Shown piece after piece: positions 45,663 through 54,983 of a stretch of DNA of 63,305 nt. The DNA comes from Candidatus Melainabacteria bacterium (GTDB lineage: Bacteria > Cyanobacteriota > Vampirovibrionia > Obscuribacterales > Obscuribacteraceae): NCBI GenBank assembly GCA_003153555.1, contig PLZS01000205.1, positions 1 to 63,305 on the forward strand, given 5' to 3'. The position numbers were made by a program, and so were the translations under genes. Within the stretch, counting starts at the first letter, position 1. Every line of letters starts with the position of its first letter. The notes under the pieces are model-generated. The model was not told where the DNA came from. It did not search any database and was given only the letters and a program-made list of their open reading frames with translations.

Positions 45663-46013
45663 ATGGTAAATTCGCAACCTTTTCTCGAGCTTAGTGAGAC
45701 CAGTGAGATCTTTGCGCTCTCGTGTCCGGCCACTCTGGGTTCTGATCAGAAGAGCGATGTTGTTCTAAAGCATCCTTACCCGGAACCAATTCAGATATTG
45801 ATTACTGAAACTGACGGAAAGTTCTTCGCTTCAGTTGAGAGCGGCTCTTACAAAGCAAAGTCAAAATTCGGGATTTTTCCAATTTCAGTCTGGACTACGA
45901 TCAATGGCAAGCCGCTGAAAACTGGCATGCCGATTGAGGATGGCGATTGCCTCAAGGTCGGTGAAAACATGTATTGGTTCACACTCAAGCCTGCCGAAGT
46001 GGCAGCAATTTGA
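45663..46013 (+). CDS. FHA-like domain protein, 116 aa
   Basis: Single beta-rich domain. The pattern TLGSDQKSDVVL ... TTINGKPLKTG ... IEDGDCLKVGENMYWF follows the FHA layout (GR-x-SD-I, NG-x-x-L, DGD-x-I-x-x-G). But the Arg of GR and the Ser/His of the phospho-Thr pocket are replaced, so phosphopeptide binding is doubtful. No ribosome site of note. It ends 12 bases before the convergent MshEN/TPR gene. Confidence 0.55.
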   Translation: MVNSQPFLELSETSEIFALSCPATLGSDQKSDVVLKHPYPEPIQILITETDGKFFASVESGSYKAKSKFGIFPISVWTTINGKPLKTGMPIEDGDCLKVGENMYWFTLKPAEVAAI

Positions 46014-46025
46014 TGGGCGGATGAG

Positions 46026-47639
46026 TTATTTCATTGCTTGCCAGGCATTGATGTACATTTTTTCGAAAAACGACTCAGGCTCTGCGTTTTGCTGGCGCAA
46101 TAAAATCGTCCGAGCCTGGTAGTATACCTTTTCAGCCTCGAAGTGTCGGTCTGTTTTTGCTAAAAGCCTGGCGTAGTCTCTTAGCGTGTCAGCTAGCTCG
46201 GGATGATCTGGAGGATAGTTGAGCTCCTTAAGCGTCAGTGCTCTGGTCAAAAGCGGCTCGGCATCCTCGTAGAAGCCTTGCTCGAAGTAAATCATCGCTA
46301 GCACGTTTAAACATGTGGCGAAGAAGGCGCCATCATAGGGACGATTATTTTCCAGTAGTTCCAAAGCTCTGCGCATCGTTGTTTCCGCGCCGCCAAATTT
46401 CTTTTGGGCAACTAGAACTTCGGTAAGGCTTTTTAAATCGGTGACCAGGCTAATATCAGATTGTCCAACCAGACGCTCTCTGATTGACAGAATCCGCTCA
46501 TACAACCATTCAGCTTCGTGATAATCGCCGTAGTGAATATGTCGGATCGCCAGTCGTGTATAGGCTCGCCCCAGTGCACTGTATGCGATACCAAGCTGGG
46601 GAGAGATTGGCGGCTCTGCAGCCGATCGCAATGAGCGAATCAGTTTGCGAGTTCTCGAGTCCATCGCAGTCAAAGAGGTGCGATCCGCTGCGCCGAAAGT
46701 GGAATCCGGATTGCCGTGCGGAGGTCTGTCAGTTAAGCCAAAGGTTGAGTTCTGATTGCCCTGAGAACTCGCTCTCGGTAATGTGAGCATCTCTAATTGC
46801 ACCAGGGCTTCCGAGATAGAGGAGCCATGCTCCTCTGCGTGCTTCAAGCATTTGGACGCCTGTTCGACGCGAATAAATTTGTTTTCCACCATCTGCTGAA
46901 GATTGAGAGCACACTCAAGCAGGCTGTCACTTATAAAGCCAAATTTGACAAGCAATTGTCCAGTTCTTTGGTTGGAATGCAAGCCTACTTCCAGCACGTT
47001 GATCACATCCGTTCGCGTCAAAATACCGGCTCGAACCATCAATTCACCTAGTCGGATGCTGTGCTGTCCACTTAATGCTTGAGCTGGTTCGTATATTTTT
47101 TCGGGACTGGAAACTATTAAGGAAACTGCTTCTTCCCGTGTCAAAAGACCGTCTCTTATACGCAGCTGCAATTCGAGCAAACCAACAAGAGTGTCTTCTG
47201 ACAGCAAATTGTTCGAGACGAGAATTCGGCCAACTGGAAGTCCGGTGGATAAACTTTTTGCGATCGCATTTTGGCATTGCTCGGCTGTTAACAAGCCGGA
47301 CTCCACAATTAGCTCGCCAAGCCGATTGGTCGGAACTTTTCCTGGTGTGGCACCAATAGAGCGTAGTGCTTCGTTGAAACTAACCCCTGTTCTGCAGGCT
47401 GTTTCAAGAGCTCTGCCGGCGGCGACGCGATCGATTGTTTTGTCTCGAATGGCTGATTGCGCTGCAATTCCTGCCGATAAGTCGCTTGACTTCAGGCATC
47501 CTGATCTGACCAGCATTTGACCGAAATGCAGGTTTCTGTTCCCTGCGGTGCGCACCGCTTCGGACATCTGTTTCACTGAAACGATGCCCGTTTTGGATAA
47601 TAGGTCTCCTAGCCGGAGATCGGTCAAATATTTGTTCAT
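46026..47639 (-). CDS. Triple MshEN-repeat protein with C-terminal TPRs, 537 aa
   Basis: Six motifs of the MshEN type occur in three pairs: RLGDLLSKTGIVSVKQ (residue 9), FGQMLVRSGCLKSSD (39), RLGELIVESGLLTAEQ (~106), VGRILVSNNLLSED (~136), RLGELMVRAGILTRTD (~195), TGQLLVKFGFISDS (~225). In MshE each pair binds one c-di-GMP; the first of each pair here keeps RLG-x-L-[IL/M]. A Ser/Thr-rich linker with a duplicated NPDSTFG-like unit (~300-325) leads to about four TPRs (AYSALGRAYTRLA, AEWLYERILSIRE, AEPLLTRALTLKE). No ATPase domain. Likely a ligand-responsive scaffold. Confidence 0.8.
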   Translation of the reverse strand: MNKYLTDLRLGDLLSKTGIVSVKQMSEAVRTAGNRNLHFGQMLVRSGCLKSSDLSAGIAAQSAIRDKTIDRVAAGRALETACRTGVSFNEALRSIGATPGKVPTNRLGELIVESGLLTAEQCQNAIAKSLSTGLPVGRILVSNNLLSEDTLVGLLELQLRIRDGLLTREEAVSLIVSSPEKIYEPAQALSGQHSIRLGELMVRAGILTRTDVINVLEVGLHSNQRTGQLLVKFGFISDSLLECALNLQQMVENKFIRVEQASKCLKHAEEHGSSISEALVQLEMLTLPRASSQGNQNSTFGLTDRPPHGNPDSTFGAADRTSLTAMDSRTRKLIRSLRSAAEPPISPQLGIAYSALGRAYTRLAIRHIHYGDYHEAEWLYERILSIRERLVGQSDISLVTDLKSLTEVLVAQKKFGGAETTMRRALELLENNRPYDGAFFATCLNVLAMIYFEQGFYEDAEPLLTRALTLKELNYPPDHPELADTLRDYARLLAKTDRHFEAEKVYYQARTILLRQQNAEPESFFEKMYINAWQAMK

Positions 47640-47873
47640 GGCAAGCTCGGTGAGTTCGACTGGATCCGAAGGGTTACCAGAGGCAAGAATATAACGCGCC
47701 CATCAATGAACAACCTGAAATGTGCGTCTTTTTATTATGTAAGCCACTTGGTAACGGATGTTTCGCCAGAGGGTCCTGCCGGAGAGAGGCTGGTGATACA
47801 GATGTGATAAGCTGACGCGCATCCCGCCAGTGGTTCGGTTGACCGGCTAAGTCCGGAAAGGAAAGTAAGTGCG

Positions 47874-48539
47874 ATGAAACTGAAATTAGTATTACTGCCT
47901 GCTCTTTTGTCTTTGTCGACAGCGCTTGGTGCTTTGGCCATCGAGAAGACGTCGCTCTTTTTCTACGGTCAAAATGACGTGCATGGTGGCACAGCTATCG
48001 TACGCGAAACTGGACATGTAGATGCTTATGGTGGGGCCAGTGTAGAAGCGCACGACCAATCCGTAATCAAGGCCTACGACACATCCACAGTCATGGCATA
48101 TGGCCACACGCAAGTGCACGCCAATGCCGATGTAAAAGTAAAAGCGTTTGATAACTGCCGCGTCTTTGCCCACAACAAATCAGATATTGACGCCGCCGGG
48201 AATGCTTATGTGCAAGCGGATGGTTTTTCTGTTGTGATGGGACACGGTAACTGCAACATCACCGGAGCAGGCAATGCCACCATTAAGGCTTACGACGACA
48301 GCACTGTATTTGCAGCTGGAAAGTGCAAAGTAGAGTGTTACGGCAACGCCAACGTTCTGGCTTTGGGTGATGTGACTGTGATCGCTAAAGATAGCTCCAA
48401 TGTGAGAGCATATGGAAACACGATTGTCACTGCCAGCGACAGCGCCACTGTGGACGCGTTTGACAACGCCAAGGTGACAGCAACAAAGACGGCTCATGTC
48501 GAAGTTCATGATGCCGCTAAAGTGAATATCGGAGGTTAG
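47874..48539 (+). CDS. Secreted octapeptide-repeat protein (predicted beta-solenoid)
   Basis: 221 aa with a signal peptide (MKLKLVLLPALLSLSTALGA, cleavage near LAIE). The mature part is a run of ~20 eight-residue units of the form V-x-A-[YFH]-[DG]-[NS]-[ATS]-x (for example VDAYGGAS, VEAHDQSV, IKAYDTST, VRAYGNTI, VDAFDNAK), which should wind into a right-handed beta-helix, two units per turn. Asp/Asn at the turns suggest metal or stacking ladders. Similar octads are known in some surface proteins, but the role is unknown. GGAAAGGAAAG precedes ATG; a strong terminator follows. Confidence 0.75.
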   Translation: MKLKLVLLPALLSLSTALGALAIEKTSLFFYGQNDVHGGTAIVRETGHVDAYGGASVEAHDQSVIKAYDTSTVMAYGHTQVHANADVKVKAFDNCRVFAHNKSDIDAAGNAYVQADGFSVVMGHGNCNITGAGNATIKAYDDSTVFAAGKCKVECYGNANVLALGDVTVIAKDSSNVRAYGNTIVTASDSATVDAFDNAKVTATKTAHVEVHDAAKVNIGG

Positions 48540-48560
48540 TACCTCGAAGACTAAGTATAA

Positions 48561-48590
48561 AAGGCGTGGCATTTTTGCCGCGCCTTTTTT
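48561..48590 (+). terminator. Intrinsic terminator
   Basis: AAGGCGTGGC / GCCGCGCCTT arms (one mismatch) followed by a T-run, 21 bases after the octapeptide-repeat gene. Confidence 0.85.
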
Positions 48591-48817
48591 AATTGAGTTA
48601 GACCGAGCGAATAATCTCATCCTTCGCTGCAGCATGGCCCAACGAAAGAGGCGCCGATGGCTGCTGCCCCTGCGCCAATGCCAGTTTGCTGGTCAGTCCT
48701 CAGTCCTGCTTTAGTCCTTTATAATGAAACTTCGCGTTCTGAGAACCAAATACAGCAGGGTCAGATCTCGGCTGTGTGTGGCTAGAACGCGAAGCGCTTT
48801 AGTTATGCTGATCAGGA

Positions 48818-49885
48818 TTAGGCGACTGTTACGTCTTTGCAGAGATAGACATCTTGAATTGCATTCAGTAACTGAACGCCTTCATTCATCGGTCTCTGGA
48901 ACGCTTTTCGTCCGGAGATCAAGCCCATTCCACCTGCACGCTTATTGATTACGGCTGTGGTCACCGCATCTTCGAAATCGTGCTGACCGGAAGCTCCACC
49001 TGAGTTGATCAAGCCTTGACGTCCCATGTAGCAGTTCACAACCTGGTACCGAGTTAAGTCGATTGGGTGATCGGTAGTTAGTTTCGAATAGACCAAGGGA
49101 TCGGTTTTGCCAAACTTGATCGCATTGTATCCACCGTTATTCTCAGGCAATTTTTGCTTGATGATGTCGGCTTCAATCGTGACGCCCAGGTGATTGGCTT
49201 GCCCGGTGAGGTCTGCTGATACATGAAAATCTGTTTCGGTTGTCTTGAAGGCAGGATTTCTCAGATAGCACCAGAGAACTGTAGCCATTCCGAGTTGATG
49301 CGCTTCATGGAATGCATGAGCCACTTCTTGAATCTGGCGAGCTGACTCCTCTGAGCCGAAGTAGATCGTGGCGCCGACTGCTGTAGCTCCCATTTCCCAA
49401 GCTTGTTCAACAGAACCAAACATAATTTGGTCGTATTTGTTTGGATAGCTCAAAAACTCATTGTGGTTCAGTTTGACGATGAAAGGGATCTTGTGGGCGT
49501 ACTTTCTGGCCACTGAGCCAAGTACTCCAAAGGTGGAGGCAACTGCGTTGCAGCCGCCTTCTATTGCCAGTTTGACAATATTTTCAGAGTCGAAGTAAAT
49601 CGGATTTTTGGCGAATGACGCACCGGCTGAGTGCTCGATGCCCTGGTCGACAGGAAGAATTGAAACGTAGCCGGTATTGGCTAATCTGCCTGTGCTGTAA
49701 ATGCTTTGCAGGGCTCGCATAACGCGAGGGCTGCGATCACTTTGAACGAAAATTTCGTCGACGAAATTTGGTCCGGGAAGGTGCAATAGATCTTTGGAGA
49801 CAGTCTTGCACTCGTGTTGTAAATAATAGGAAGCTTTGCTTCCCAATGCCTGTTCGATCTTTGATAATTCCTGCATGACTGGCAT
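48818..49885 (-). CDS. fbaB: Class I fructose-bisphosphate aldolase (DhnA/FbaB type)
   Basis: Cleaves fructose 1,6-bisphosphate through a Schiff base, 355 aa. Motifs: LPVDQGIEHSAGASF, FIVKLNHNEFL and the Schiff-base Lys region GYNAIKFGKTDP, then NSGGASG (phosphate binding) and MGLISGRKAFQRP. Metal-independent, unlike class II aldolase. Start MPVMQE has GGAGG ten bases upstream. Single gene; the epimerase gene upstream is 128 bases away on the same strand. Confidence 0.9.
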   Translation of the reverse strand: MPVMQELSKIEQALGSKASYYLQHECKTVSKDLLHLPGPNFVDEIFVQSDRSPRVMRALQSIYSTGRLANTGYVSILPVDQGIEHSAGASFAKNPIYFDSENIVKLAIEGGCNAVASTFGVLGSVARKYAHKIPFIVKLNHNEFLSYPNKYDQIMFGSVEQAWEMGATAVGATIYFGSEESARQIQEVAHAFHEAHQLGMATVLWCYLRNPAFKTTETDFHVSADLTGQANHLGVTIEADIIKQKLPENNGGYNAIKFGKTDPLVYSKLTTDHPIDLTRYQVVNCYMGRQGLINSGGASGQHDFEDAVTTAVINKRAGGMGLISGRKAFQRPMNEGVQLLNAIQDVYLCKDVTVA

Positions 49886-50013
49886 AGTGCCGCTGCCTCC
49901 TTACTTAGGTGTAGGCGAATACTTTCTCACTGAATTGGCAAGTATGAACTAAAACGCCCATATATATCAATGTTTCGCTTAACGTCAGCCAACAAATATG
50001 CGTTATTCTCTGG

Positions 50014-50439
50014 TCAATGGTCGGAAGCGCCATGCTGCGCCGGTTCAGACAGCTCGAGAAGAACTCCGCCGGTGCTCTTTGGATGCACGAAAGCGATGCG
50101 CGCCCCGCCGGCACCCAGTTTCGGCTGCTCGTCGATTAACTTAGTGCCTGCGCTTTTTAGGCAATCAAGCTTGCTGAGGATGTCGTCAACACCCACACAA
50201 ATATGATGAAGCCCGGGTCCGCGAGTTTGAAGAAATTTGCCGACTGGCGTGTCGGGCGACAATGGCTCAAGCAATTCGAGATGGGTGTTGCCAAGATCTA
50301 GCTTGGCTACTCGCACTCCTTGCTCAGTCACTTCCTCAATTTCAAGACATTCCAAGCCGAATTGGTCTTTGTAAAATTGAAGCGCCTCATCTAAACTGCG
50401 CACAGCAATGGCGATGTGATCCAGGCGAGTGCCGCTCAT
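50014..50439 (-). CDS. mce: Methylmalonyl-CoA epimerase
   Basis: VOC-fold epimerase for (R)/(S)-methylmalonyl-CoA in the propionate pathway, 141 aa. The four metal ligands can be seen: His in LDHIAIAV, Glu in HLELLEP, His in LHHICVGV and Glu in VLLELSE. The C-terminal GARIAFVHPKSTGGVLLEL is diagnostic for the family. ATG overlaps the stop of the upstream gene (ATGA), so the two are translated together. Methylmalonyl-CoA mutase genes are not in the window. Confidence 0.93.
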   Translation of the reverse strand: MSGTRLDHIAIAVRSLDEALQFYKDQFGLECLEIEEVTEQGVRVAKLDLGNTHLELLEPLSPDTPVGKFLQTRGPGLHHICVGVDDILSKLDCLKSAGTKLIDEQPKLGAGGARIAFVHPKSTGGVLLELSEPAQHGASDH

Positions 50440-50939
50440 GGTCCAAACCCTGAGTACTTCTCAAAAAACTTGTTCACTGGCGTGAAGACGCGGTAAATGT
50501 TAGCTTCGTCGTATTCTTTCCAGGTTCCCATCAATCTCTGGGCGCGTTCGATGTTGTCGACTTGATCGAACGGTGTCCACTCTTCACCACGCCACTTGGG
50601 GTTGTAGTAAAGCCTGTTCAGGGCCTCGGTCAGGTTCACTGTTCTATCAATATTGAGAATGTATGGCTGGCCGTCTGCGCGCACAGGGAAGTAAGACTCT
50701 TCTCCAGGTGGTGTAATCATTTTGGCGCGATCTGGGCTGGGCGCAGCCGGCATGGGAAGCTTGTTTGGCACCTTCTTGCCGATAAATAAGTAATCGGGAA
50801 TTTCGTCACTCTTTTTTGCCATGGCACCATCGGTAAAGGCAACCAGGGTCAGCACCGCCAGGGACAAGGCAAAGAAGCGCTCCTTGACATGCTTTCCGAT
50901 TGTGGATTGGTTGCTCGCTTGGCATCTCAAAGGTTTCAT
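50436..50939 (-). CDS. Secreted hypothetical protein, 167 aa
   Basis: A signal peptide lies at about residues 21-41 (RFFALSLAVLTLVAFTDGAMA). The mature part is Pro-rich, then a ~70-residue region with aromatic residues (LNRLYYNPKWRGEEWTPFD). No family recognised. Four-base overlap with mce indicates cotranslation, though no functional link to a cytoplasmic epimerase is obvious. The signal peptide may start at a later residue (VKERFFAL). Confidence 0.65.
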   Translation of the reverse strand: MKPLRCQASNQSTIGKHVKERFFALSLAVLTLVAFTDGAMAKKSDEIPDYLFIGKKVPNKLPMPAAPSPDRAKMITPPGEESYFPVRADGQPYILNIDRTVNLTEALNRLYYNPKWRGEEWTPFDQVDNIERAQRLMGTWKEYDEANIYRVFTPVNKFFEKYSGFGP

Positions 50940-51236
50940 ATTCTCAATGTATCCCTAAATGTTCGCTAACAGCAACTAGTTTTTTTGATCGGTCAATAGG
51001 CTGGAAACCTAGTCATTATAATCAATAGAGCCTGAATGGGCGCCGATATATTTTCCCAATCTGTGAATTAGTTTAGTAGTCACAACCCGCTAACTTAAAT
51101 TGATTGGCTGTCGAAGGTCGGCTTACGTGAAGTAAACTGTTGCAGCGTAGAAAGCCTGGCCCGCCCAGTTCTGACCGAAAGCTAATGTTCAGCGGGAAAA
51201 GCAGCGAATCGAGTTTACTAACGGAGTGTGGGAAAG

Positions 51237-53060
51237 ATGACTGGTACGAAACGAACTAGCAACAAGGGCTTGATGAAAATTGGCTCGATTTCACTGGCTC
51301 TGTCTGGTATCGCCTTAGCCACCACAGTTGCGCCGTCAGTATTTGCCGCCGGCACTAAACCTCTTCCAATTGAGAGAATTGGATTGGATAATGCTCGTCA
51401 GCTGGTCATTCAATTTGCTTCTCAACCAGGGGCATTTCCGTCGGTTCCAAATGTGCTGGATCTGCCAGGACCGAACCATCGGGTTGTTGTGGATTTTGTT
51501 GACGCCACGATCGACAAGGCTAAAATTCCGTCTGTTGATGACATAAAAACGGCGATGTCTAAAGTGCTGCCTGTTATTAACGGCATCCGCTACTCCATAT
51601 TGCCGAATGCCGCCAAGCCTACAGCGAGAATAGTTATAGACTTGCCTGAGGACTTGAAGATCACCGCTCGTGTCGTTAAGTTGGAAGAGTCGTCGGTGAC
51701 CATCAACCTCGGCGAAGCCGTTCAAAATCTTGTCGTGCCAACCAAAAGTTCGAAGAGCAACGTCTCCAGCGTTCCAGTACCCCAGTCCAATAGTCCTAGC
51801 ACCGTGACCACGGCTAGGTTTGAAGCAGTTGAGACCGTTCCTGTTGTGCCCCCAGCGCTTAGTCAAACTACAGTCAGCGCAGATGGTGAAACAGTCGCTT
51901 TGAAGCCTGAGCAAAAACTAGAAGATTCAAAGGCTCCGATTGCGGGAACTAAAACTAGTGCCGGTTCTGGCAGTTGGGATTGGAATACGCCTACCGACAA
52001 TGCCTTGGCGACAAAGATTGCCGAGACTAAATCAATCGAGCAAGATGTAGTCAAATCACCGACAGAATTGGCAAACCCGGCGGCAGTAAACGCAGCCCCT
52101 GCTAAGGCTGTTCTAGAAACCGAACCGGTGGCAGTAAACACTGCACCAGTCAAGCAGGTGGCAGAAACAGAGCCAGTTACAACTGCTGCTCCTGTTGATG
52201 TATCCCCAGCGGCTGTGACAAATGTTGTTAACGAAGAAACCAAATCGGTGACTAGAACAACAGAAGCACCGGCCAAAGCACCGGCCAAAGCACCGGCCAA
52301 AGCACCGGCCAAAGCACCGGTTGAAACAACCACTGAAGCGCCAACTCCAAAAGCTGAAATGACAGAAGTGCAACCCACATCAGCCCAGGTGGATGCTGCT
52401 GTCAGTGGCAAGACGACTAGTGCTCCGGCGCCGGATGGCGATGCCGCAGTCGTCACACCAGAGGCTCCAAAGAGTGCTTCCAGTACGGCATTGGCCGTTA
52501 AGCTCTACAATGCGGCTGTGCGAAATCATCTCTCGGGAAAATTGGCTGAAGCGATTAACGACTATAAGGGAGCGCTTGCTGCCAATCCATCACTGGCCGA
52601 AGCTCACAGCAACTTGGGCTTGATCTACAACCAGCAGCACAACTATGCCGGAGCACTTGGCGAATTCCACAAAGCCTTAGCCATCAATCCTAAGGATGCA
52701 ATCACCTACAACGGCATCGGAGCTGCATTACGTGCTGAGAAAGATTTGCCAGGCGCGATTCGCAACTGGCAAACAGCAGTCGATATCGATCCAAAATTAG
52801 CCACAGCCCATTACAATCTGGGCACGGCTTTTGAAATCCAAAAAGACTACGATCGAGCGTTGGAAGCCTACAAGGACGCAGTCGAGAACGATTATCGGCT
52901 GGGCGAAGCATATTATAGAATGGGTCTGATCAATCAACGCAAAAATCGATTGGAAGATGCGGCCACTCAGTTCAAAGAAGCTCTTAAGGTTTCGCCAAAT
53001 TCAGAATATACCGAAGACGCAAAGAAACAGCTTGCGGCCATGAAGATTCAAAAGAAATAG
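51237..53060 (+). CDS. Secreted AMIN-like / Pro-Ala linker / TPR protein, 607 aa
   Basis: Signal peptide at about 13-39 (KIGSISLALSGIALATTVA). Residues ~45-170 resemble an AMIN domain (LVIQFASQPG, HRVVVDFVDATID, ARIVIDLPEDL), which localises envelope proteins to peptidoglycan. A long low-complexity Ala/Pro/Glu/Thr linker follows, including the repeat APAK x4, then four to five TPRs (LYNAAVRNHLSGKLAEAINDYK ... SEYTEDAKKQL). ATG 51237 preferred over GTG 51228. It ends six bases before rfaE2, so one operon. Envelope scaffold role inferred. Confidence 0.8.
   Translation: MTGTKRTSNKGLMKIGSISLALSGIALATTVAPSVFAAGTKPLPIERIGLDNARQLVIQFASQPGAFPSVPNVLDLPGPNHRVVVDFVDATIDKAKIPSVDDIKTAMSKVLPVINGIRYSILPNAAKPTARIVIDLPEDLKITARVVKLEESSVTINLGEAVQNLVVPTKSSKSNVSSVPVPQSNSPSTVTTARFEAVETVPVVPPALSQTTVSADGETVALKPEQKLEDSKAPIAGTKTSAGSGSWDWNTPTDNALATKIAETKSIEQDVVKSPTELANPAAVNAAPAKAVLETEPVAVNTAPVKQVAETEPVTTAAPVDVSPAAVTNVVNEETKSVTRTTEAPAKAPAKAPAKAPAKAPVETTTEAPTPKAEMTEVQPTSAQVDAAVSGKTTSAPAPDGDAAVVTPEAPKSASSTALAVKLYNAAVRNHLSGKLAEAINDYKGALAANPSLAEAHSNLGLIYNQQHNYAGALGEFHKALAINPKDAITYNGIGAALRAEKDLPGAIRNWQTAVDIDPKLATAHYNLGTAFEIQKDYDRALEAYKDAVENDYRLGEAYYRMGLINQRKNRLEDAATQFKEALKVSPNSEYTEDAKKQLAAMKIQKK
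52266..52320 (+). repeat. 12-bp coding repeat (APAK), about 4.5 units
   Basis: GCACCGGCCAAA repeated exactly four times then broken, coding Ala-Pro-Ala-Lys. Perfect units invite copy-number change by slippage, always in frame. Confidence 0.9.
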
Positions 53061-53066
53061 GTAGCT

Positions 53067-53543
53067 ATGGGGCTTGTCCTGACACGTAACGAATTACGTG
53101 AAGTAATCCGTGCTGAAAAAGATTTCCATAAAACCATTGTCACCACCAATGGTTGCTTCGATATCCTCCATGTAGGCCACGTGCGCTACCTCAAACAAGC
53201 TCGGCAGTTGGGAGATGTGCTGATCGTTGGAGTGAACACGGACGCCTCGGTAAAAAGGTTGAAAGGCGAAAAGCGCCCACTCAACAATGAACAGGATCGA
53301 GCGGAAATTCTGGCCAGTCTTGAGTGTGTTGATTTCGTGACCCTCTTCTCTGAAGACACCCCGGTGGAATTTTTAAAAATCGTCCAACCGAATTTTCATG
53401 CCAAAGGTGGTGACTACGACCCCAAGGACCTGGCTGAAACGCCAGTTGTGGAGTCATTCGGCGGGCAGATCAAAATAATTGATCTGGTGCCTGAGAAAAG
53501 CACCACCGGGCTAATCGCAAAAATAGATAAGTCCAATTGCTGA
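53067..53543 (+). CDS. rfaE2: D-glycero-beta-D-manno-heptose 1-phosphate adenylyltransferase
   Basis: Nucleotidyltransferase making ADP-heptose for LPS core, 158 aa, the stand-alone C-terminal half of HldE. TNGCFDILHVGHVRYLKQAR carries the HxGH motif; VGVNTDASVKRLKG and the ISTTG-like KSTTGLIAKI end match the family. Alternative: glycerol-3-phosphate cytidylyltransferase, but RPLNNEQDRAEIL fits heptose enzymes. Close (6 bases) to the AMIN/TPR gene. Indicates a diderm cell with LPS. Confidence 0.9.
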   Translation: MGLVLTRNELREVIRAEKDFHKTIVTTNGCFDILHVGHVRYLKQARQLGDVLIVGVNTDASVKRLKGEKRPLNNEQDRAEILASLECVDFVTLFSEDTPVEFLKIVQPNFHAKGGDYDPKDLAETPVVESFGGQIKIIDLVPEKSTTGLIAKIDKSNC

Positions 53544-53734
53544 ACAGCTGATTTTAGCTAGACAATGCATTTCCCTGAGATGAAGGGTTTCTCGGTTTCC
53601 TTTCACAACGTCGCCGGGTTGATTTCCAATGCAGCCGTAAACGTAAACGGTGTCGCGTCGGCAGCGTTGAGAGACTGACATTGCTTGGCAAAGATAAGGT
53701 CCTGGTGGACGTGAAATCAATGGTGAGGACGCCG

Positions 53735-54983
53735 TCATTCCTCAGGGAGCTCATTTCGACATTCTCTCCAGTGGCGAAACAATGTCCTTGCAGGCACGGT
53801 GGGCTTTAGCTCCATGCCCTTTCGATTGAACAAAAATCTATGTTCTCCGCACAGATATTTATCTGTTAGGTCACTATCGATTGCGATAAAAAGTCCGTGC
53901 CCGATATATCGGATTCGCGCAAACTTTGGTGGCACAATCTCTGCACCATGGCTGTCAATTATGCAGACAGGATTCCCAGACCATATGCCGCCACCATCTG
54001 GATCCATAGAGTGAGCAATCTGCATGGACCGAGTAATGAGAATTAGAAGAACTGCAAGAAAATTATAAATGGTGTCTCTATCATTTGCGCCTGACTGTTT
54101 GTCCAGCACGGACTTGGCTTGCGATGCCATTGCGGAGGCTTGGGATGCGTGTCCTTCTTTCGCCAATAAAATCGCGTATTCCTTCTTCGTTTCCGCTACT
54201 TTTTCACTGTCGGCACCATAATAGTTTCTGACGCATAGAAAGAGCTTCTGAATAAGTTTTGCCTGCCTCTGCGTCTCGTCCACGATCGCGCAGCGTGTTG
54301 GCCAATCCAGTCAGCGGGCGTCCGTATCCACTTGGTCCATTGATTCTCTTGGATAGATCGATAGCCCGCATGTAATACGATGCAGCTTTTTCAAATTGCA
54401 TTTGTTTGCAATATAAATCGCCGAAGTCTGTATAAAGCGCTACCATCATTTCGTGATCGGCGCCGTAAATTTGTAGTCTGATTTTTTCAATCGTTGCATA
54501 TAAGTGTTCTGCTTGTGCATGGTTCTTCGCCTCAACATAAGCGCCTGACAGCATCTCTAGCGTTGCGGCCGGATGTAAACCTAAGGCAATGGAAACTGGT
54601 ACCGCTGTATAAAGCCTCTGGCTGTTCTCGAAATTTCCGCAGAACGCTGATGAAAAGGCAGCAAAATCGAAGGAAATAATCAGTGCCGCCGTTATCCACA
54701 GCGTGACGGCACAACTTTCGTATATCTTCCTGACAAGTTTGGATTTACCGCCTGAGGCAAGCTCGAAAAGCACTGCATGCTTGGCTTTCCCGCCTTGAGA
54801 CTTTGAGCGAAATAGGCGCGATATGGCAATCCCTATAAATAGGAAGACCTCAATGCCAATGGCGACGAAAAGTTCACGTTTGGGAAATGCATGCGCAAAC
54901 ATGATCATATAAAGAAGAAACATCAGTGCTAAGTAGCCAGAGGCTAGCGCAGTGAGGAATGGCGTTGAAAAAATGCGATTCAC
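53735..54983 (-). pseudogene. Membrane TPR/WG-repeat protein with a frameshift
   Basis: Upstream half (54204-54983): two membrane helices (about 10-32, 38-58), another near 95-115, then TPRs (AQAEHLYATIEKIRLQIYGA, KAASYYMRAIDLSKR, AEAGKTYSEALSMRQK). The TPR then stops, but in another frame continues exactly (YYGADSEKVAETKKEYAILL) as the next TPR, implying one extra base at 54226. The downstream half ends with WG-repeat-like segments (IIDSHGAEIVPPKFARI, FLFNRKGMELKP). Either a recent frameshift or a sequencing error; if corrected, the protein is ~415 aa. Confidence 0.75.
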
